Shown here: positions 8,236-18,379 of the stretch, in pieces
Layout: each line of letters starts with the position of its first letter
Position numbering within the stretch: position 1 is the stretch's first letter
Notes under the pieces: generated by a model
The model's database searches: none
Seen by the model: only the letters and a program-made list of their open reading frames with translations
Told to the model about the DNA's origin: nothing
Translations under genes and position numbers: made by a program
Origin: an uncultured Lachnospiraceae bacterium
GTDB taxonomy: Bacteria; Bacillota; Clostridia; Lachnospirales; Lachnospiraceae
DNA length: 64,000 bases
Assembly (NCBI GenBank): GCA_944383325.1
Contig: CALWPC010000032.1
Location: forward strand, 124,001-188,000
Direction of reading: 5' to 3'

Positions 8236-10803
8236 TCAGGCGCGGCGGCCGCAGCACTGCTTATATTTCTTCCCGGAACCGCAGGGACACGGATCATTCG
8301 GATAAACTTTCCCTGCTGCGCGGCGCTTCGGTGCGCGCACTGCGGAATCATCCTTATTCGTACCCGTCACTTTGGCCACTTCCTCGCGCTCCACCTTCTG
8401 CTCAATGCGAATACGATACATCAGCCGTACCGTATCCTCTTTGATCGACTGCGTCATCTCATCAAACATCTGATAGCCGCTCATTTTATATTCTACCAAC
8501 GGATCGCGCTGTCCGTACGCCTGAAGCCCGATCCCCTGACGCAGCTGTTCCATATCGTCAATATGCGCCATCCATCTGCTGTCAATACTTTTGAGAAGAA
8601 CGACCCGCTCCACCTCGCGCATATGCTCCGCTTCAGGAAACTCTGCTTCCTTGGCCTCATACATCTGGACTGCAGTCTGATACAGCATCTCCTTAATGTC
8701 ATCCGGCTTCTTTCCGTCAACCGCTTCTCTGATCACCGGCTGCATCGGAATCAGCGACAGCAGTTCCATATTAAATGCATTGAGATCCCACGAGTCCGCA
8801 TCGGCGTCGCCGGCCAGATTGCGGTCAACGATTACCCCGATCACATCCTGCACCATGCGCAAAATATAATCGCGCATACTCTCGCCGTCGAGTACACGGC
8901 GGCGCTCCTCGTAGATAATCTCACGCTGTTCATTCATGACCTGATCGTACTCGAGCAAATTCTTACGCACTCCGAAATTGTTGCCCTCGATTTTTTTCTG
9001 CGCCTTCTCAATCGTACTGGAAAGCATCTTATGTTCAATCTGCTCATTTTCAGGCACGCCGAGCGCGTTGAATACCGAAATCAGCCGCTCGGAGCCAAAC
9101 AGGCGCATCAGATCATCTTCCAGGGAAATATAAAATCTCGATTCGCCCGGATCGCCCTGACGACCCGAACGGCCGCGGAGCTGATTGTCGATACGCCTCG
9201 ACTCATGGCGCTCCGTTCCGATAATCTTCAGGCCGCCCGCCGCTCTGGCCTCCTCGTCCAGCTTAATATCGGTACCACGGCCCGCCATATTCGTTGCGAT
9301 CGTAACCGCACCGTGAATACCCGCATCGGCCACAATCTCCGCCTCCAGCTCATGAAATTTCGCATTCAGCACCTTGTGCGGAATCCCCCGGCGTTTGAGC
9401 AGACCGCTCAGCTCTTCGGAAGCCTCGATCGTAATAGTGCCCACCAACACCGGCTGCTGCTTCTCATGAGCTTGAGCGACCGCCTCCACAACCGCGTGAA
9501 GCTTTTCCTTGCGCGTCTTGTACACGGCGTCCTCATGATCCACGCGAATTACCGGCTTATTCGTCGGAATGGCAATTACGTCCATACCGTAAATATCCCG
9601 AAACTCTTTTTCCTCGGTGAGCGCCGTTCCGGTCATGCCCGCTTTCTTTTTATATTTGTTGAAAAAGTTCTGAAACGTAATCGTCGCGAGCGTGCGGCTC
9701 TCCCGTTTCACTTTGACGTGTTCCTTTGCCTCGATCGCCTGATGCAGTCCGTCGCTGTAGCGGCGTCCCGGCATAATACGGCCCGTAAACTCATCGACAA
9801 TCAACACTTCATCATCTTTCACTACATAATCCTGATCGCGGAACATCAGATAATTGGCGCGCAGCGCCAGAATAATATTGTGCTGAATCTCCAGATTTTC
9901 CGCGTCTGCCAGGTTATCGATGTGAAAAAACTTTTCGACCTTGCGAACGCCCTCTTCCGTCAGGTTGACCACTTTATCCTTCTCATTGACAATAAAATCG
10001 CCCGACTCCTCAATCTGTTCGCCCATGATGGCGTCCATCTTGGAGAACTCCTTGCTCTCCTCGCCCCGTTCCAACTGCCGAGCCAGAATATCACAAGCCT
10101 CATAAAGCTTCGTAGACTTGCCGCTCTGACCGGAAATAATGAGCGGCGTGCGGGCCTCGTCAATCAGCACCGAGTCCACCTCGTCAATAATGGCATAGCT
10201 CAGATCACGAAGCACAAGCTGTTCTTTGCGAATCACCATATTGTCCCGCAGATAGTCAAATCCAATCTCATTATTCGTCACATACGTAATATCACAGCCA
10301 TAGGCCTCCCTGCGCTCGTCGGAATTCATCGAATTCAGCACCACGCCTACGCGCAGTCCCAGAAATTCGTGCAGTTTGCCCATCCACTCGGCATCGCGCT
10401 TTGCGAGATAATCATTGACCGTGACAATATGCACGCCGTTCCCCGCAATGGCATTTAAGTAGGCCGGAAGAGTCGATACTAGCGTCTTTCCCTCACCGGT
10501 GCGCATCTCTGCGATCCGCCCCTGATGCAGAATAATCCCGCCGATCAGCTGCACATCGTAGTGCTCCATATCCAACGCCCGACGGCCCGCTTCGCGCACA
10601 ACGGCGAACGCCTCCGGCAAAAGATCATCCAGTGTCTCCCCCTCGCTGTAACGCCTGCGAAACTCGTCCGTCTTGGCTCTTAACTGGCTGTCATCCAACT
10701 TCTGCATAGCCGGCCTGAGCTCATTGATACGGTCGACCAGGGGCATGATCATTTTGACCTCCCGCTCACTGTGTGTTCCAAAAAACTTTGTCAATAATCC
10801 CAT
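8236..10803 (-). CDS. secA: Preprotein translocase ATPase SecA
   Basis: 855 residues, normal for the family. It drives Sec-dependent export at SecYEG. Visible are Walker A ([19 protein letters not shown]), the [19 protein letters not shown] Walker B region, the preprotein cross-linking domain, helicase motifs ([29 protein letters not shown]), the helical scaffold, and a C-terminal zinc-binding SecB/ribosome-type tail ([14 protein letters not shown]). It is 25 bp downstream of hpf and upstream of prfB on the same strand. Confidence 0.98.
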   Translation of the reverse strand: MGLLTKFFGTHSEREVKMIMPLVDRINELRPAMQKLDDSQLRAKTDEFRRRYSEGETLDDLLPEAFAVVREAGRRALDMEHYDVQLIGGIILHQGRIAEMRTGEGKTLVSTLPAYLNAIAGNGVHIVTVNDYLAKRDAEWMGKLHEFLGLRVGVVLNSMNSDERREAYGCDITYVTNNEIGFDYLRDNMVIRKEQLVLRDLSYAIIDEVDSVLIDEARTPLIISGQSGKSTKLYEACDILARQLERGEESKEFSKMDAIMGEQIEESGDFIVNEKDKVVNLTEEGVRKVEKFFHIDNLADAENLEIQHNIILALRANYLMFRDQDYVVKDDEVLIVDEFTGRIMPGRRYSDGLHQAIEAKEHVKVKRESRTLATITFQNFFNKYKKKAGMTGTALTEEKEFRDIYGMDVIAIPTNKPVIRVDHEDAVYKTRKEKLHAVVEAVAQAHEKQQPVLVGTITIEASEELSGLLKRRGIPHKVLNAKFHELEAEIVADAGIHGAVTIATNMAGRGTDIKLDEEARAAGGLKIIGTERHESRRIDNQLRGRSGRQGDPGESRFYISLEDDLMRLFGSERLISVFNALGVPENEQIEHKMLSSTIEKAQKKIEGNNFGVRKNLLEYDQVMNEQREIIYEERRRVLDGESMRDYILRMVQDVIGVIVDRNLAGDADADSWDLNAFNMELLSLIPMQPVIREAVDGKKPDDIKEMLYQTAVQMYEAKEAEFPEAEHMREVERVVLLKSIDSRWMAHIDDMEQLRQGIGLQAYGQRDPLVEYKMSGYQMFDEMTQSIKEDTVRLMYRIRIEQKVEREEVAKVTGTNKDDSAVRAPKRRAAGKVYPNDPCPCGSGKKYKQCCGRRA

Positions 10804-10827
10804 AATGATCTGTTAAACTCCTATATT

Positions 10828-11355
10828 TTAAAATTCTGGCTCAATCAGGCCAAATGTATTTCCCTTCCGTTTATATACGACATTCACCTCGTCAGTCTCG
10901 GCATTGCGGAACATAAAGAAATTATGTCCCAGAAGCTCCATCTGGATGCAGGCGTCCTCAGGATACATCGGCTTGATTCCAAAGCGTTTCGTTCGGATAA
11001 TCTGAACCTCCTCCTGATCGTCATACTCCTTCTCCAGAAATTCAGGATTAAAACTGCCCCCGTTCTTCTGTTGATCGGAAAGCTTGTTTTTATACTTCTT
11101 CAGCTGCCGTTCAATAATTTCCTCCACAAGATCAATGGATACGTACATATCATTGCTGACCTGTTCGGAACGGATAATATTGCCCTTTACCGGAATCGTC
11201 ACCTCAATTTTCTGACGTTCCTTCTCCACGCTGAGCGTCACCAAAATCTCTGTATTCGGAGAAAAGAAACGCTCCAACTTGCTCAGCTTATCATTGACCG
11301 CTGCGCGTAATCCTTCAGTTACTTCAAGATTGCGTCCGGAAATCGTAATTTTCAT
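10828..11355 (-). CDS. hpf: Ribosome hibernation promoting factor, long form
   Basis: 175 residues from ATG 11355, which has AAAGGAG placed 9 nt upstream; a longer in-frame extension to 11445 lacks such a site. The N-terminal ribosome-binding domain (MKITISGRNLEVTEGLR, about 1-100) and the C-terminal dimerisation domain (IIRTKRFGIKPMYPEDAC to the end) together mark the long HPF that dimerises 70S ribosomes in stationary phase. A consensus promoter lies 50 bp upstream and the gene heads the hpf-secA-prfB unit. Confidence 0.95.
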   Translation of the reverse strand: MKITISGRNLEVTEGLRAAVNDKLSKLERFFSPNTEILVTLSVEKERQKIEVTIPVKGNIIRSEQVSNDMYVSIDLVEEIIERQLKKYKNKLSDQQKNGGSFNPEFLEKEYDDQEEVQIIRTKRFGIKPMYPEDACIQMELLGHNFFMFRNAETDEVNVVYKRKGNTFGLIEPEF

Positions 11356-11406
11356 ACAAATCACTCCTTTAATTGTCCTAAGGCAGCTTGGTTCTACCTT
11401 GTGGTC

Positions 11407-11435
11407 ATTATAGCACAATCCATCCCTTTTGCAAA
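11407..11435 (-). promoter_or_regulatory. Promoter of the hpf-secA-prfB unit
   Basis: On the minus strand TTTGCA, 17-bp spacer, TATAAT with an upstream TGC extended -10. Confidence 0.7.
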
Positions 11436-11470
11436 CAGACTTCACGAACTTTACACGAACCGAAAACTTT

Positions 11471-12184
11471 CTACCGCTTCTTCAGATACGTATACAGTGT
11501 CTCCACGGAACTGTTGATGATCAGCCGTTTCGGGAAACGGATCTCCTCGAGCTTCTGGCAAATCAGCTCCACATTGCCGACAAGTTCGTCGATATGCGCG
11601 TCGCTGTCGACTACAACCGGCACATTATATTTCTCGCAGTATGAAAGCATCTCAGCATCCTGCGCCCAACTGTCCTTTCGCGCTCCGTTCGGAGAAAGGG
11701 AGCCGTTGTTGCACTCAAGCAATACATGGTGATCCCTCGCCGCAAGCACAAGCTGCTCATAATCCACCGGATAACGCCGGTCGTCCGGGTGTCCGATCAC
11801 GTTCACATACGGGTTTTTCATCGCCCCGATATACGCCTGCGTATTCTGCTCTCTGGTTCCCGGCTTCAGGCACGGCACATGCAGACTGGCAATCACAAGA
11901 TCCATCTGTTTTAAATATTCTTCCGGCATATCCAGTGCCCCGCTGTAATCCATGATGTTTGCCTCCACGCCGAGCAGCAGCCGCACGCCGCACATCATTC
12001 TCGGGACAACTTTCAGATTCGTAAAATAAAAATCCTGACAGGTTCCCGGCATAGCCAGTCCGTGTTCTGTGATTCCCAGAATCTGAAGTCCTTTCTGCTT
12101 CGCCGCATACGCCATTTCGCGGATCGTGCTGTACCCATGCCCGCTCGCCAGAGAATGCGTATGCAGATCAAATAAATACTCCAT
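11471..12184 (-). CDS. PHP-domain metal-dependent phosphatase/hydrolase (YcdX-like)
   Basis: About 237 residues, start taken at ATG 12184 so that the protein begins MEYLFDLHTHSLASGH with the first PHP metal motif. Other family motifs are GITEHG, GVEANI, ASLHVP, GHPDD and DSDAH, which together build the trinuclear metal site of the YcdX/PolX-type PHP fold. It is presumably a phosphoesterase; the substrate is unknown. It starts 8 nt after the nucleoside phosphorylase stop and is the last gene of the dhuD-dhuI-udp unit. An in-frame upstream ATG at 12211 would overlap that gene. Confidence 0.85.
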   Translation of the reverse strand: MEYLFDLHTHSLASGHGYSTIREMAYAAKQKGLQILGITEHGLAMPGTCQDFYFTNLKVVPRMMCGVRLLLGVEANIMDYSGALDMPEEYLKQMDLVIASLHVPCLKPGTREQNTQAYIGAMKNPYVNVIGHPDDRRYPVDYEQLVLAARDHHVLLECNNGSLSPNGARKDSWAQDAEMLSYCEKYNVPVVVDSDAHIDELVGNVELICQKLEEIRFPKRLIINSSVETLYTYLKKR

Positions 12185-12191
12185 TTTATCA

Positions 12192-12971
12192 CTACCGTAT
12201 TTGTATTCCATCGCCGTCGGCCTCCATTAATTTCTGCACCGCCCTGCAGGCAATGCGAATGGCCGGTTCCGTGTCATGGCTGTCCGGCTCCTCATATCCC
12301 GCTGCTTTTCGCTCCTGATTCCAGATCACATGAAACACTGCGCCGCAGCGCACGCCAAGCGCCGCAGCCGCCGTGAACAGCGCCGCAGACTCCATCTCGC
12401 TCGCCAGCACGTGCAGACGCTTCCACGCCTCCCACCGGTACAATAATTCCTGCGATACCGGCATTCTCCCGGGACTGTGCTGTCCATAAAATGAATCCTT
12501 ACACTGCACTACACCGGCGTGCCAGGGAAGCGAAAGCTCCGAAGCAGCTCCGGTCAGCGCCGAAAGTACCTTATAATCGGACGTGGCCGGATATTCTACA
12601 GGCGCATACTCCCTGCTTGTCCCTTCCTGGCGCACCGCGCTGACCGCAATGACATTATCGCCGCTTCGCACACGCTCGTCAATTCCGCCGCATGTCCCGA
12701 TGCGGATAAACGTGTGCGCTCCGAGCGCAGCCAATTCTTCAAGCGCAATGACCGCCGAGGGACCTCCGATGCCGGTGCTCGTCACCGACACCTTTTTATC
12801 ACCGATAAAACCGGTATACGTCGTAAACTCCCGGTTGGAAGCCACCAAAACAGCCCGGTCAAAATGCGCCGCAATACTCTCGCAGCGCCCTGGATCACCA
12901 GGCAAAAGCACATACTCTCCAACATCGCCCCGGGCGCACTGAATATGATACTGCCGCTCTTGTCCCGTCAT
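12192..12971 (-). CDS. udp: Uridine/nucleoside phosphorylase
   Basis: 259 residues of the PNP/UDP family, which cleaves nucleosides with phosphate to base and ribose-1-phosphate in the cytosol. Visible are the phosphate-binding [16 protein letters not shown], the phosphate loop IRIGTCGGI and the ribose-binding [17 protein letters not shown]. The ATG overlaps the stop of the preceding RpiB-like gene by ATGA, so translation is coupled. Its place in a uronate-metabolism operon is unusual; which nucleoside it uses is not shown by the sequence. Confidence 0.88.
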   Translation of the reverse strand: MTGQERQYHIQCARGDVGEYVLLPGDPGRCESIAAHFDRAVLVASNREFTTYTGFIGDKKVSVTSTGIGGPSAVIALEELAALGAHTFIRIGTCGGIDERVRSGDNVIAVSAVRQEGTSREYAPVEYPATSDYKVLSALTGAASELSLPWHAGVVQCKDSFYGQHSPGRMPVSQELLYRWEAWKRLHVLASEMESAALFTAAAALGVRCGAVFHVIWNQERKAAGYEEPDSHDTEPAIRIACRAVQKLMEADGDGIQIR

Positions 12972-13609
12972 GACTTCAACAGCTCTCTGACACAGGCCGC
13001 CAGTTTTTCACATTTGCAGTTTGCAAAAAAGTATTCCTCAAACTTCTCGCCCGCGATCGCTCCCCGGACAAGCTCCGGATCCAGTTCTTTCAAAATATCC
13101 GTCAGTTCCCGGTGCGTCACTTTTTTCACTTCATCCAGGATTTTCTTATTGCGCTGTTCCGGAACTGCGCGCTCCCTCGGGTAGCCCTGCCCGCTCTCGC
13201 CGGAAAACAGCTTTTCAAAAATATATTCCAGATTCAGCTCGGCTCCCCATCCAAATCCCTTGGCAAACGGAAGGGCAACCGCATTGCCGTCATTAATCTG
13301 TGCAAACATATACGCATCGGACGGATCCACAATATGTCCGCAGAGGACTCCCGGAAATACATTGCACGCCAACATCGCTCCCTCACCGGTTCCGCACCCG
13401 GTCACCACATAATCGGCCGCCCCGGAATTGAGCAAAATGGCCGCTAAAATTCCATTTTGCACATACGTCAGGGAATGCGCATCCTCTGTCCCGTACATTC
13501 CGTAATTGTACACCTCATGTCCCAACGGCTCAACCACTTTCTTTAATGTCTCTGTGATCAGCTCGTTTTTTGCCGCCTGGCTGTTTTCATTAATTACCGC
13601 GATTTTCAT
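12968..13609 (-). CDS. dhuI: RpiB/LacAB-family sugar isomerase, probable 4-deoxy-5-ketouronate isomerase (DhuI-like)
   Basis: About 213 residues. The N-terminal RpiB fold is visible ([31 protein letters not shown] with the catalytic Cys of the family), followed by a longer C-terminal extension with [10 protein letters not shown]. This long RpiB type beside an SDR reductase matches the DhuI/DhuD pair described for unsaturated-uronate degradation in streptococci, replacing KduI. In a pectin degrader the substrate would be 4-deoxy-L-threo-5-hexosulose-uronate. Three ATGs lie in a row; the one at 13609 has GGAGG at 7 nt. Sugar-phosphate isomerase is the alternative reading. Confidence 0.75.
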   Translation of the reverse strand: MKIAVINENSQAAKNELITETLKKVVEPLGHEVYNYGMYGTEDAHSLTYVQNGILAAILLNSGAADYVVTGCGTGEGAMLACNVFPGVLCGHIVDPSDAYMFAQINDGNAVALPFAKGFGWGAELNLEYIFEKLFSGESGQGYPRERAVPEQRNKKILDEVKKVTHRELTDILKELDPELVRGAIAGEKFEEYFFANCKCEKLAACVRELLKS

Positions 13610-13637
13610 CATCATTCCTCCGTTTCTCAACCTGTCT

Positions 13638-14441
13638 TTATTTCGGCTGCTTGCCGATATATGCTAAAATACCGCCGTCTACGTACAAAATATGTCCGTT
13701 TACAAAATCCGAAGCGTCCGACGCCAGAAAAACCGCCGGCCCCATTATATCTTCCGGCGTCCCCCAGCGCGCCGCCGGCGTCTTGCCGATAATAAAACTG
13801 TCAAACGGATGTCTGCTTCCGTCTGGCTGGCGCTCCCTCAGAGGGGCCGTCTGCGGCGTCGCTATGTAACCAGGCCCGATACCATTGCACTGAATATTAT
13901 ATTCCCCATACTCGGAGGCAATATTGCGGGTCAGCATTTTGAGACCGCCTTTGGCCGCAGCATAAGCCGATACCGTTTCCCGTCCAAGCTCGCTCATCAT
14001 CGAACAGATATTGATAATTTTTCCGTGTCCCTTCTCGATCATACCCGGAATGACCGCCTTCGATACGATAAACGGCGCTGTCAGATCAATATCGACGACT
14101 TCGCGGAAATCTTTTGCCGACATTTCACACATTGGAATACGCTTGATAATGCCGGCATTATTGACAAGAATATCAACCGAACCGTACTCCCTCGAAATTT
14201 CGGCGACAAGCTCCTGCACTGCCTGCTCATCGGTAACATCGCACAAATACCCTTTCGCCGCAATCTGGTCGCGCTCATAATCTGCCGCCGCCTGCTTTAA
14301 GTGCTCCTCGCTTCTCGCATTGTAGCAAATCATCGCTCCCGCCAGGCCAAGGGCCTTGCCGATCGCATAACCGATTCCGTAACATCCTCCGGTCACAAGC
14401 GCCACTTTCCCCCGGAGCGAAAAACAATCCATGATATTCAT
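13638..14441 (-). CDS. dhuD: SDR-family oxidoreductase, probable 2-keto-3-deoxy-gluconate dehydrogenase (DhuD/KduD-like)
   Basis: 267 residues with the short-chain dehydrogenase signature: cofactor loop TGGCYGIG, NNAG, catalytic Ser in ICSMMSE and YAAAK, and a C-terminal GHILYVDGG. It is close to gluconate 5-dehydrogenase/KduD proteins. With the RpiB-like isomerase 28 nt downstream it would reduce the keto-deoxyuronate made from pectate-lyase products to 2-keto-3-deoxygluconate. It is the first gene of the minus-strand unit. kdgK and kdgA for the later steps are not in the window. Confidence 0.85.
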   Translation of the reverse strand: MNIMDCFSLRGKVALVTGGCYGIGYAIGKALGLAGAMICYNARSEEHLKQAAADYERDQIAAKGYLCDVTDEQAVQELVAEISREYGSVDILVNNAGIIKRIPMCEMSAKDFREVVDIDLTAPFIVSKAVIPGMIEKGHGKIINICSMMSELGRETVSAYAAAKGGLKMLTRNIASEYGEYNIQCNGIGPGYIATPQTAPLRERQPDGSRHPFDSFIIGKTPAARWGTPEDIMGPAVFLASDASDFVNGHILYVDGGILAYIGKQPK

Positions 14442-14589
14442 CTGTTAGCTCCCTTCTGTTCAAACCACCTTGCAGATACAAGGATTCCTATGAGACAGTA
14501 TAGCATTTTTCCCCGCACAAAAAAAGAGGGAATTCACATTTCCGCCCGAACGGTAATACACTAAATCAACAATCATTTTAGGAGCAAAC

Positions 14590-15672
14590 ATGAAAAAAAC
14601 AATATGGACACTTGTGGCCGTCGGCCTGATGTCTGTTTTGCTGACGGCCGGAGCCCTTGTCCTAACCGGATGTGAAAAAAAGGAAGCTGCCAAAACGACG
14701 GGTAACGGCGCCTCGGCCGAGGCGACAGCCGATTCAGCAGACACTGAGACCAAAACCACAAAGCTTGTACTCAATGAAGTGGCGCATTCCATCTTCTACG
14801 CACCGATGTATGTGGCCATTGAGGAAGGTTACTTTCAGGATAACGGCATCGACTTGACGCTCGTTAACGGCTCCGGGGCCGACAACGTGATGACGTCCCT
14901 GATTTCAGGCGACGCCGACATTGGTTTTATGGGATCAGAAGCATCAATTTATGTCTACGCGGAGGGCATGGAGGACTACTTTGTCAACTTTGCGCAGCTG
15001 ACGCAGCGCGCCGGAAACTTCCTTGTCGCCAGAGAAGCCAACGATTCCTTTACCTGGGATGACATCAAGGGCTCGACTGTGCTCGGCGGACGCGCCGGCG
15101 GCATGCCGCAGATGGTTTTTGAATACATTTTAAAAAACAACGGCATTGACCCCGCGGCTGACCTGACCATTGACCAGAGCGTCTCGTTCGGCAACACCGC
15201 CGCCGCATTCATCGGCAGCGATGAGTACGACTATACGGTAGAATTTGAACCGTTCGCCACCTCCCTGGAAGCGCAGGGCGAAGGCGCGATCGTGGCCTCG
15301 CTCGGTGTCGATTCCGGATATGTGCCCTATACTTCATTCTGTGTGCAGAAAAGCTATATGGAAGAAAATCCCGATGTGATCCAGGCATTCACAGACGCGC
15401 TGCAGCAGGGAATGGATTACGTACAGACCCATACTCCCGCCGAAATTGCGGACGTCATTGCCCCTCAGTTTGAAGAAACGGAGCTTGAAGCGCTTACCAC
15501 GATTATCACGCGCTACTACGAACAAGATACATGGAAAGACAATTTAATTTTAGAAGAAGAATCGTTTACTCTGCTCGAGGATATTCTGAAAGAAGCCGGC
15601 GAGCTGAGTGAAATGGTACCCTATGAAGATCTCGTAAACACAGAATTTGCCGAAAAAGCGGCAGATCACTAA
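14590..15672 (+). CDS. ABC transporter substrate-binding lipoprotein, SsuA/TauA/NMT1-like
   Basis: 360 residues. A lipoprotein signal peptide ends in the lipobox LTGC (Cys about residue 28), followed by a low-complexity Ala/Thr/Asp linker and an NMT1/SsuA-type periplasmic-binding fold (LNEVAHSIFYAPMYVAIEEG, ISGDADIGFMGSEASIYVYA). Family members bind sulfonates, nitrate or thiamine precursors; the ligand here cannot be read. No permease or ATPase gene is adjacent, so it either serves a transporter elsewhere or is an orphan sensor. AGGAG lies 7 nt upstream of the ATG. Confidence 0.88.
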   Translation: MKKTIWTLVAVGLMSVLLTAGALVLTGCEKKEAAKTTGNGASAEATADSADTETKTTKLVLNEVAHSIFYAPMYVAIEEGYFQDNGIDLTLVNGSGADNVMTSLISGDADIGFMGSEASIYVYAEGMEDYFVNFAQLTQRAGNFLVAREANDSFTWDDIKGSTVLGGRAGGMPQMVFEYILKNNGIDPAADLTIDQSVSFGNTAAAFIGSDEYDYTVEFEPFATSLEAQGEGAIVASLGVDSGYVPYTSFCVQKSYMEENPDVIQAFTDALQQGMDYVQTHTPAEIADVIAPQFEETELEALTTIITRYYEQDTWKDNLILEEESFTLLEDILKEAGELSEMVPYEDLVNTEFAEKAADH

Positions 15673-15699
15673 TCAATATTCACTTCCTTTCTATATAGC

Positions 15700-15738
15700 A
15701 TCGGCCGACATATAGAAACATTCTATATGCCGGCCGAT
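15700..15738. terminator. Bidirectional terminator between converging genes
   Basis: Two 18-nt arms, ATCGGCCGACATATAGAA and TTCTATATGCCGGCCGAT, pair around a 3-nt loop with a single A.C mismatch on the plus strand that becomes G.U on the minus strand. It lies between the lipoprotein gene and the pectate lyase gene. Confidence 0.75.
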
Positions 15739-15752
15739 TTGCTTTCCGTCAG

Positions 15753-18245
15753 TTAACTGGCGGGAAAAGAATCAATTAACTGTGCACTATATTGGAGGAT
15801 ATACAGCGCGTCCTCCGCGTCAATAACGTGATCCCCGTTGACATCCGCCAACTGCTGCTGCGCCTGTGTCAGCTGGGTGATCTGCGCTGCATGCTGCAGC
15901 GCTAAAAGCGCGTCTTCCGCAGTGATTTTTTCGTCTCCGTTAATATCGCCGAGCATCCCCACCGGTTCCGTTGTCGGTCCCGGCTCGTCCGTAGGCTGCG
16001 GTTCGTCGGTCGGTTTCGGCTCATCCGTAGGCTGCGGTTCATCCGTAGGCTGCGGCTCATCTGTAGGCTGCGGCTCATCTGTGGGAGCCTGTCCATTCAT
16101 GAGCGCTAAAATCTCACTCTCCGAAAGAATGCGTGCATACCCGTTCACATCGCCGATCCGAATTCCCTTAGGCGTCTTGAAATTATTCATCATCAGCGTT
16201 TCCCAGAGCACGTCGCCTCCGCCGCCAATCGTGAGCACCGTATTTTCCCTTGTGAGGAAATCGAGCAGCGTAATGCCGTGACTGTAGCATTCAGATGTGG
16301 ACGATGCACGGTATTTCTGCTTCCAACCAAATCCCAGGTTAAATGACTGACCTCCTACATACATTCCGCTTTTCTCAATCGTTGCACTGGTAGTATTCCA
16401 TACATTATATTCTGTCAGAGATACCTGTTTTCCGTCGATATAAGTGACAATATCATCGTTCTGAATCACCATCGCTACGAAATGCCAGGAACCTTTGTCC
16501 GCAACCAGAGTATTTCTCGTTCCACTCTTATTTGCAAAAATATAGAAATAATTTTTTTGCTGGAAATCCATCGACACGCCATACTCACCGGAATACGGGT
16601 TGACATTCCAACCCGAAACACAGTCGTCCTCGGAGAAGCCGATACTTCCGAACGTACTGATCTGAAGTCCGCTCATAACGTCGCCCTCCCGCATCAGGCT
16701 GTACGTGCCGCCGTTATCTTCAAAACGGTACTGATAACCGTCCTCCCCTTCTGCATGCAATGTCCAGTCCAGTGACTTCACTGCGCGGTGTGTGCCCGAG
16801 AACGTAAGCGCAACGCCTTCCGCGCTGACATTCGACGGGATATACTCCCAGTAGGTCAGCGTAACGCCATTTTTCCATGTCGGATAGCCATTGACATAGG
16901 TCGGTTCCTCCGACAGATCAAGACCGGCGAACGGATTTTCAATCACTACCTGACCGTTCGTTCTGTCCGAATTTTGACCCTGAAGCTCCCACACTTCTCC
17001 CCGCTCGCTGTCCGTCACGAGTTTCGGAGCCGCGTCCGTCGCCGCAGGCTTCGGAGTCGCAGTCGGCGCCAGAGTCGGCTGTGCGGTCGGCTGAGGAGTC
17101 GGATCTGCAGACGGCAATGGCACTGCGGTCGGCACCGGCGTCGCACTCGGATCAGGATCCTGAGGGCCCGCATATTGCTGCACAAGCGTCGGTACATCGT
17201 TCGCCTCATCAAGCCAGTATGCATAAGGAGCTTCCTCAAATGCCGCTACCGTGCCCAATGTATTCGGCTTATTTCCCTCCGCTCTGCTTCCGGTCGTATT
17301 ATCATATACATTTCCCCGCGCCACAATCGTCGCCGGGAGCGTCGAATCCGGATAACTGAACTGGTGCGGATCGTTTACATCCTTAAAATAATTGTTTTCA
17401 ATAAGAACGGACGCATAGCAGTCCGCCCCGATACAATAACTGTTGCCGCTGCTCGTATAATAGTTATTATACACATGCACTTTTCCGTACATCACTCGCG
17501 GCATACGCTGATCCACATTATCCGCAAACCAGTTATGATGATAGGTCACTTTCAGATGGCCGTAATCCTCGTCGTGGTCACCTGCTCCGGAACTGATCAG
17601 ACAGGACAGCCGGTGATCGTGATCATCGGTCGAATAAGAAAATTTACACCATGAAACGGTAATATAATTTGCAGCGCTTTTGATATCCAGGTTGCCGTCT
17701 CCTCCGTCTGAAATATCCAGATGATTAAACCAGATATGGTGCGCTTTATTGCCCTCCACATTAATCACGTCGTCGGGCGTTCTGGGTTCTTTTAAACACC
17801 CCTCCATAATCAGGTTGCTCACAATGATATTACTCTTATTATTAATCGTAATACCACCTTTAAGCTTGGCGTTCGCATCCATTCCGACAATGGTTTTATT
17901 GCTGCCGATGGAGATCGCTCCGCCGCTGCTAGAAATCGCCTCAATCGTACCCGAGATCAAAATGACCCGCGGCACATCATCGCTGACTAGTGAAACAAAC
18001 TCCTCTTTTGTCGTGACAATCTGCGGTGCTGCGTCTCCGCCGCCCGTCACCTTGTCCATGCCGGCCCCGCTGACAGACGCCCAACCAGTCAGCTCCGCCA
18101 TATCCAGATAGTCATCAATGCTGACTTCACTCTGGCCTGATGAAGAATCCGCCGCCTGCACACTTGACCAATCGCCAACCGTACTACCCAAAATACTGCT
18201 GACTGTCAATAACAGCGCCAGGCACATGACCAGTTTCTTCTTCAA
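15753..18245 (-). CDS. Secreted pectate lyase (PL1-like) with LamG-like domain and C-terminal dockerin
   Basis: 830 residues from a TTG start that has GGGGGA 6 nt upstream. Domains in order: signal peptide (1-31), parallel beta-helix pectate lyase (about 55-345; NVEGNKAHHIWFNHLDISDG, KVTYHHNWFADNVDQRMPRV), a Pro/Thr linker, a LamG/concanavalin-like domain (about 400-690), a PTDEP-repeat linker, and a two-repeat dockerin (GDINGDEKITAEDALLALQ, ADVNGDHVIDAEDALYILQ). It cleaves de-esterified homogalacturonan by beta-elimination outside the cell. The dockerin implies docking on a cohesin partner; cohesin-like proteins are encoded at 39424, 61029 and 62097. A promoter lies at 18380-18408. Confidence 0.93.
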   Translation of the reverse strand: MKKKLVMCLALLLTVSSILGSTVGDWSSVQAADSSSGQSEVSIDDYLDMAELTGWASVSGAGMDKVTGGGDAAPQIVTTKEEFVSLVSDDVPRVILISGTIEAISSSGGAISIGSNKTIVGMDANAKLKGGITINNKSNIIVSNLIMEGCLKEPRTPDDVINVEGNKAHHIWFNHLDISDGGDGNLDIKSAANYITVSWCKFSYSTDDHDHRLSCLISSGAGDHDEDYGHLKVTYHHNWFADNVDQRMPRVMYGKVHVYNNYYTSSGNSYCIGADCYASVLIENNYFKDVNDPHQFSYPDSTLPATIVARGNVYDNTTGSRAEGNKPNTLGTVAAFEEAPYAYWLDEANDVPTLVQQYAGPQDPDPSATPVPTAVPLPSADPTPQPTAQPTLAPTATPKPAATDAAPKLVTDSERGEVWELQGQNSDRTNGQVVIENPFAGLDLSEEPTYVNGYPTWKNGVTLTYWEYIPSNVSAEGVALTFSGTHRAVKSLDWTLHAEGEDGYQYRFEDNGGTYSLMREGDVMSGLQISTFGSIGFSEDDCVSGWNVNPYSGEYGVSMDFQQKNYFYIFANKSGTRNTLVADKGSWHFVAMVIQNDDIVTYIDGKQVSLTEYNVWNTTSATIEKSGMYVGGQSFNLGFGWKQKYRASSTSECYSHGITLLDFLTRENTVLTIGGGGDVLWETLMMNNFKTPKGIRIGDVNGYARILSESEILALMNGQAPTDEPQPTDEPQPTDEPQPTDEPKPTDEPQPTDEPGPTTEPVGMLGDINGDEKITAEDALLALQHAAQITQLTQAQQQLADVNGDHVIDAEDALYILQYSAQLIDSFPAS
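15973..16086 (-). repeat. Tandem 18-bp coding repeats (PTDEPQ linker)
   Basis: Seven near-identical 18-bp units within the pectate lyase gene encode the PTDEPQ-type linker between LamG and dockerin. Length may vary between strains by slippage without loss of frame. Confidence 0.8.
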
Positions 18246-18379
18246 GGATAGTCCCCCTTTCCTTAGCTCGCCTCATTGCTTCACAACTCTACTGTCTGTA
18301 AACGTATTGTAAAAAAGGCCGCCTTTTGACTGCCCCGCTCTCTGACTGCTGCAATCAAAAGATTACCTTTGCGCAGATT

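Noticed and set aside
8563-10458. 631-codon open frame on the plus strand
   Set aside because: Lies entirely antisense to secA, has no recognisable domain and no ribosome site; a shadow frame.
15973-16086. Regular short repeats resembling a CRISPR array
   Set aside because: They are 18-bp in-frame codon repeats for a PTDEPQ linker with no spacers; no cas genes nearby.
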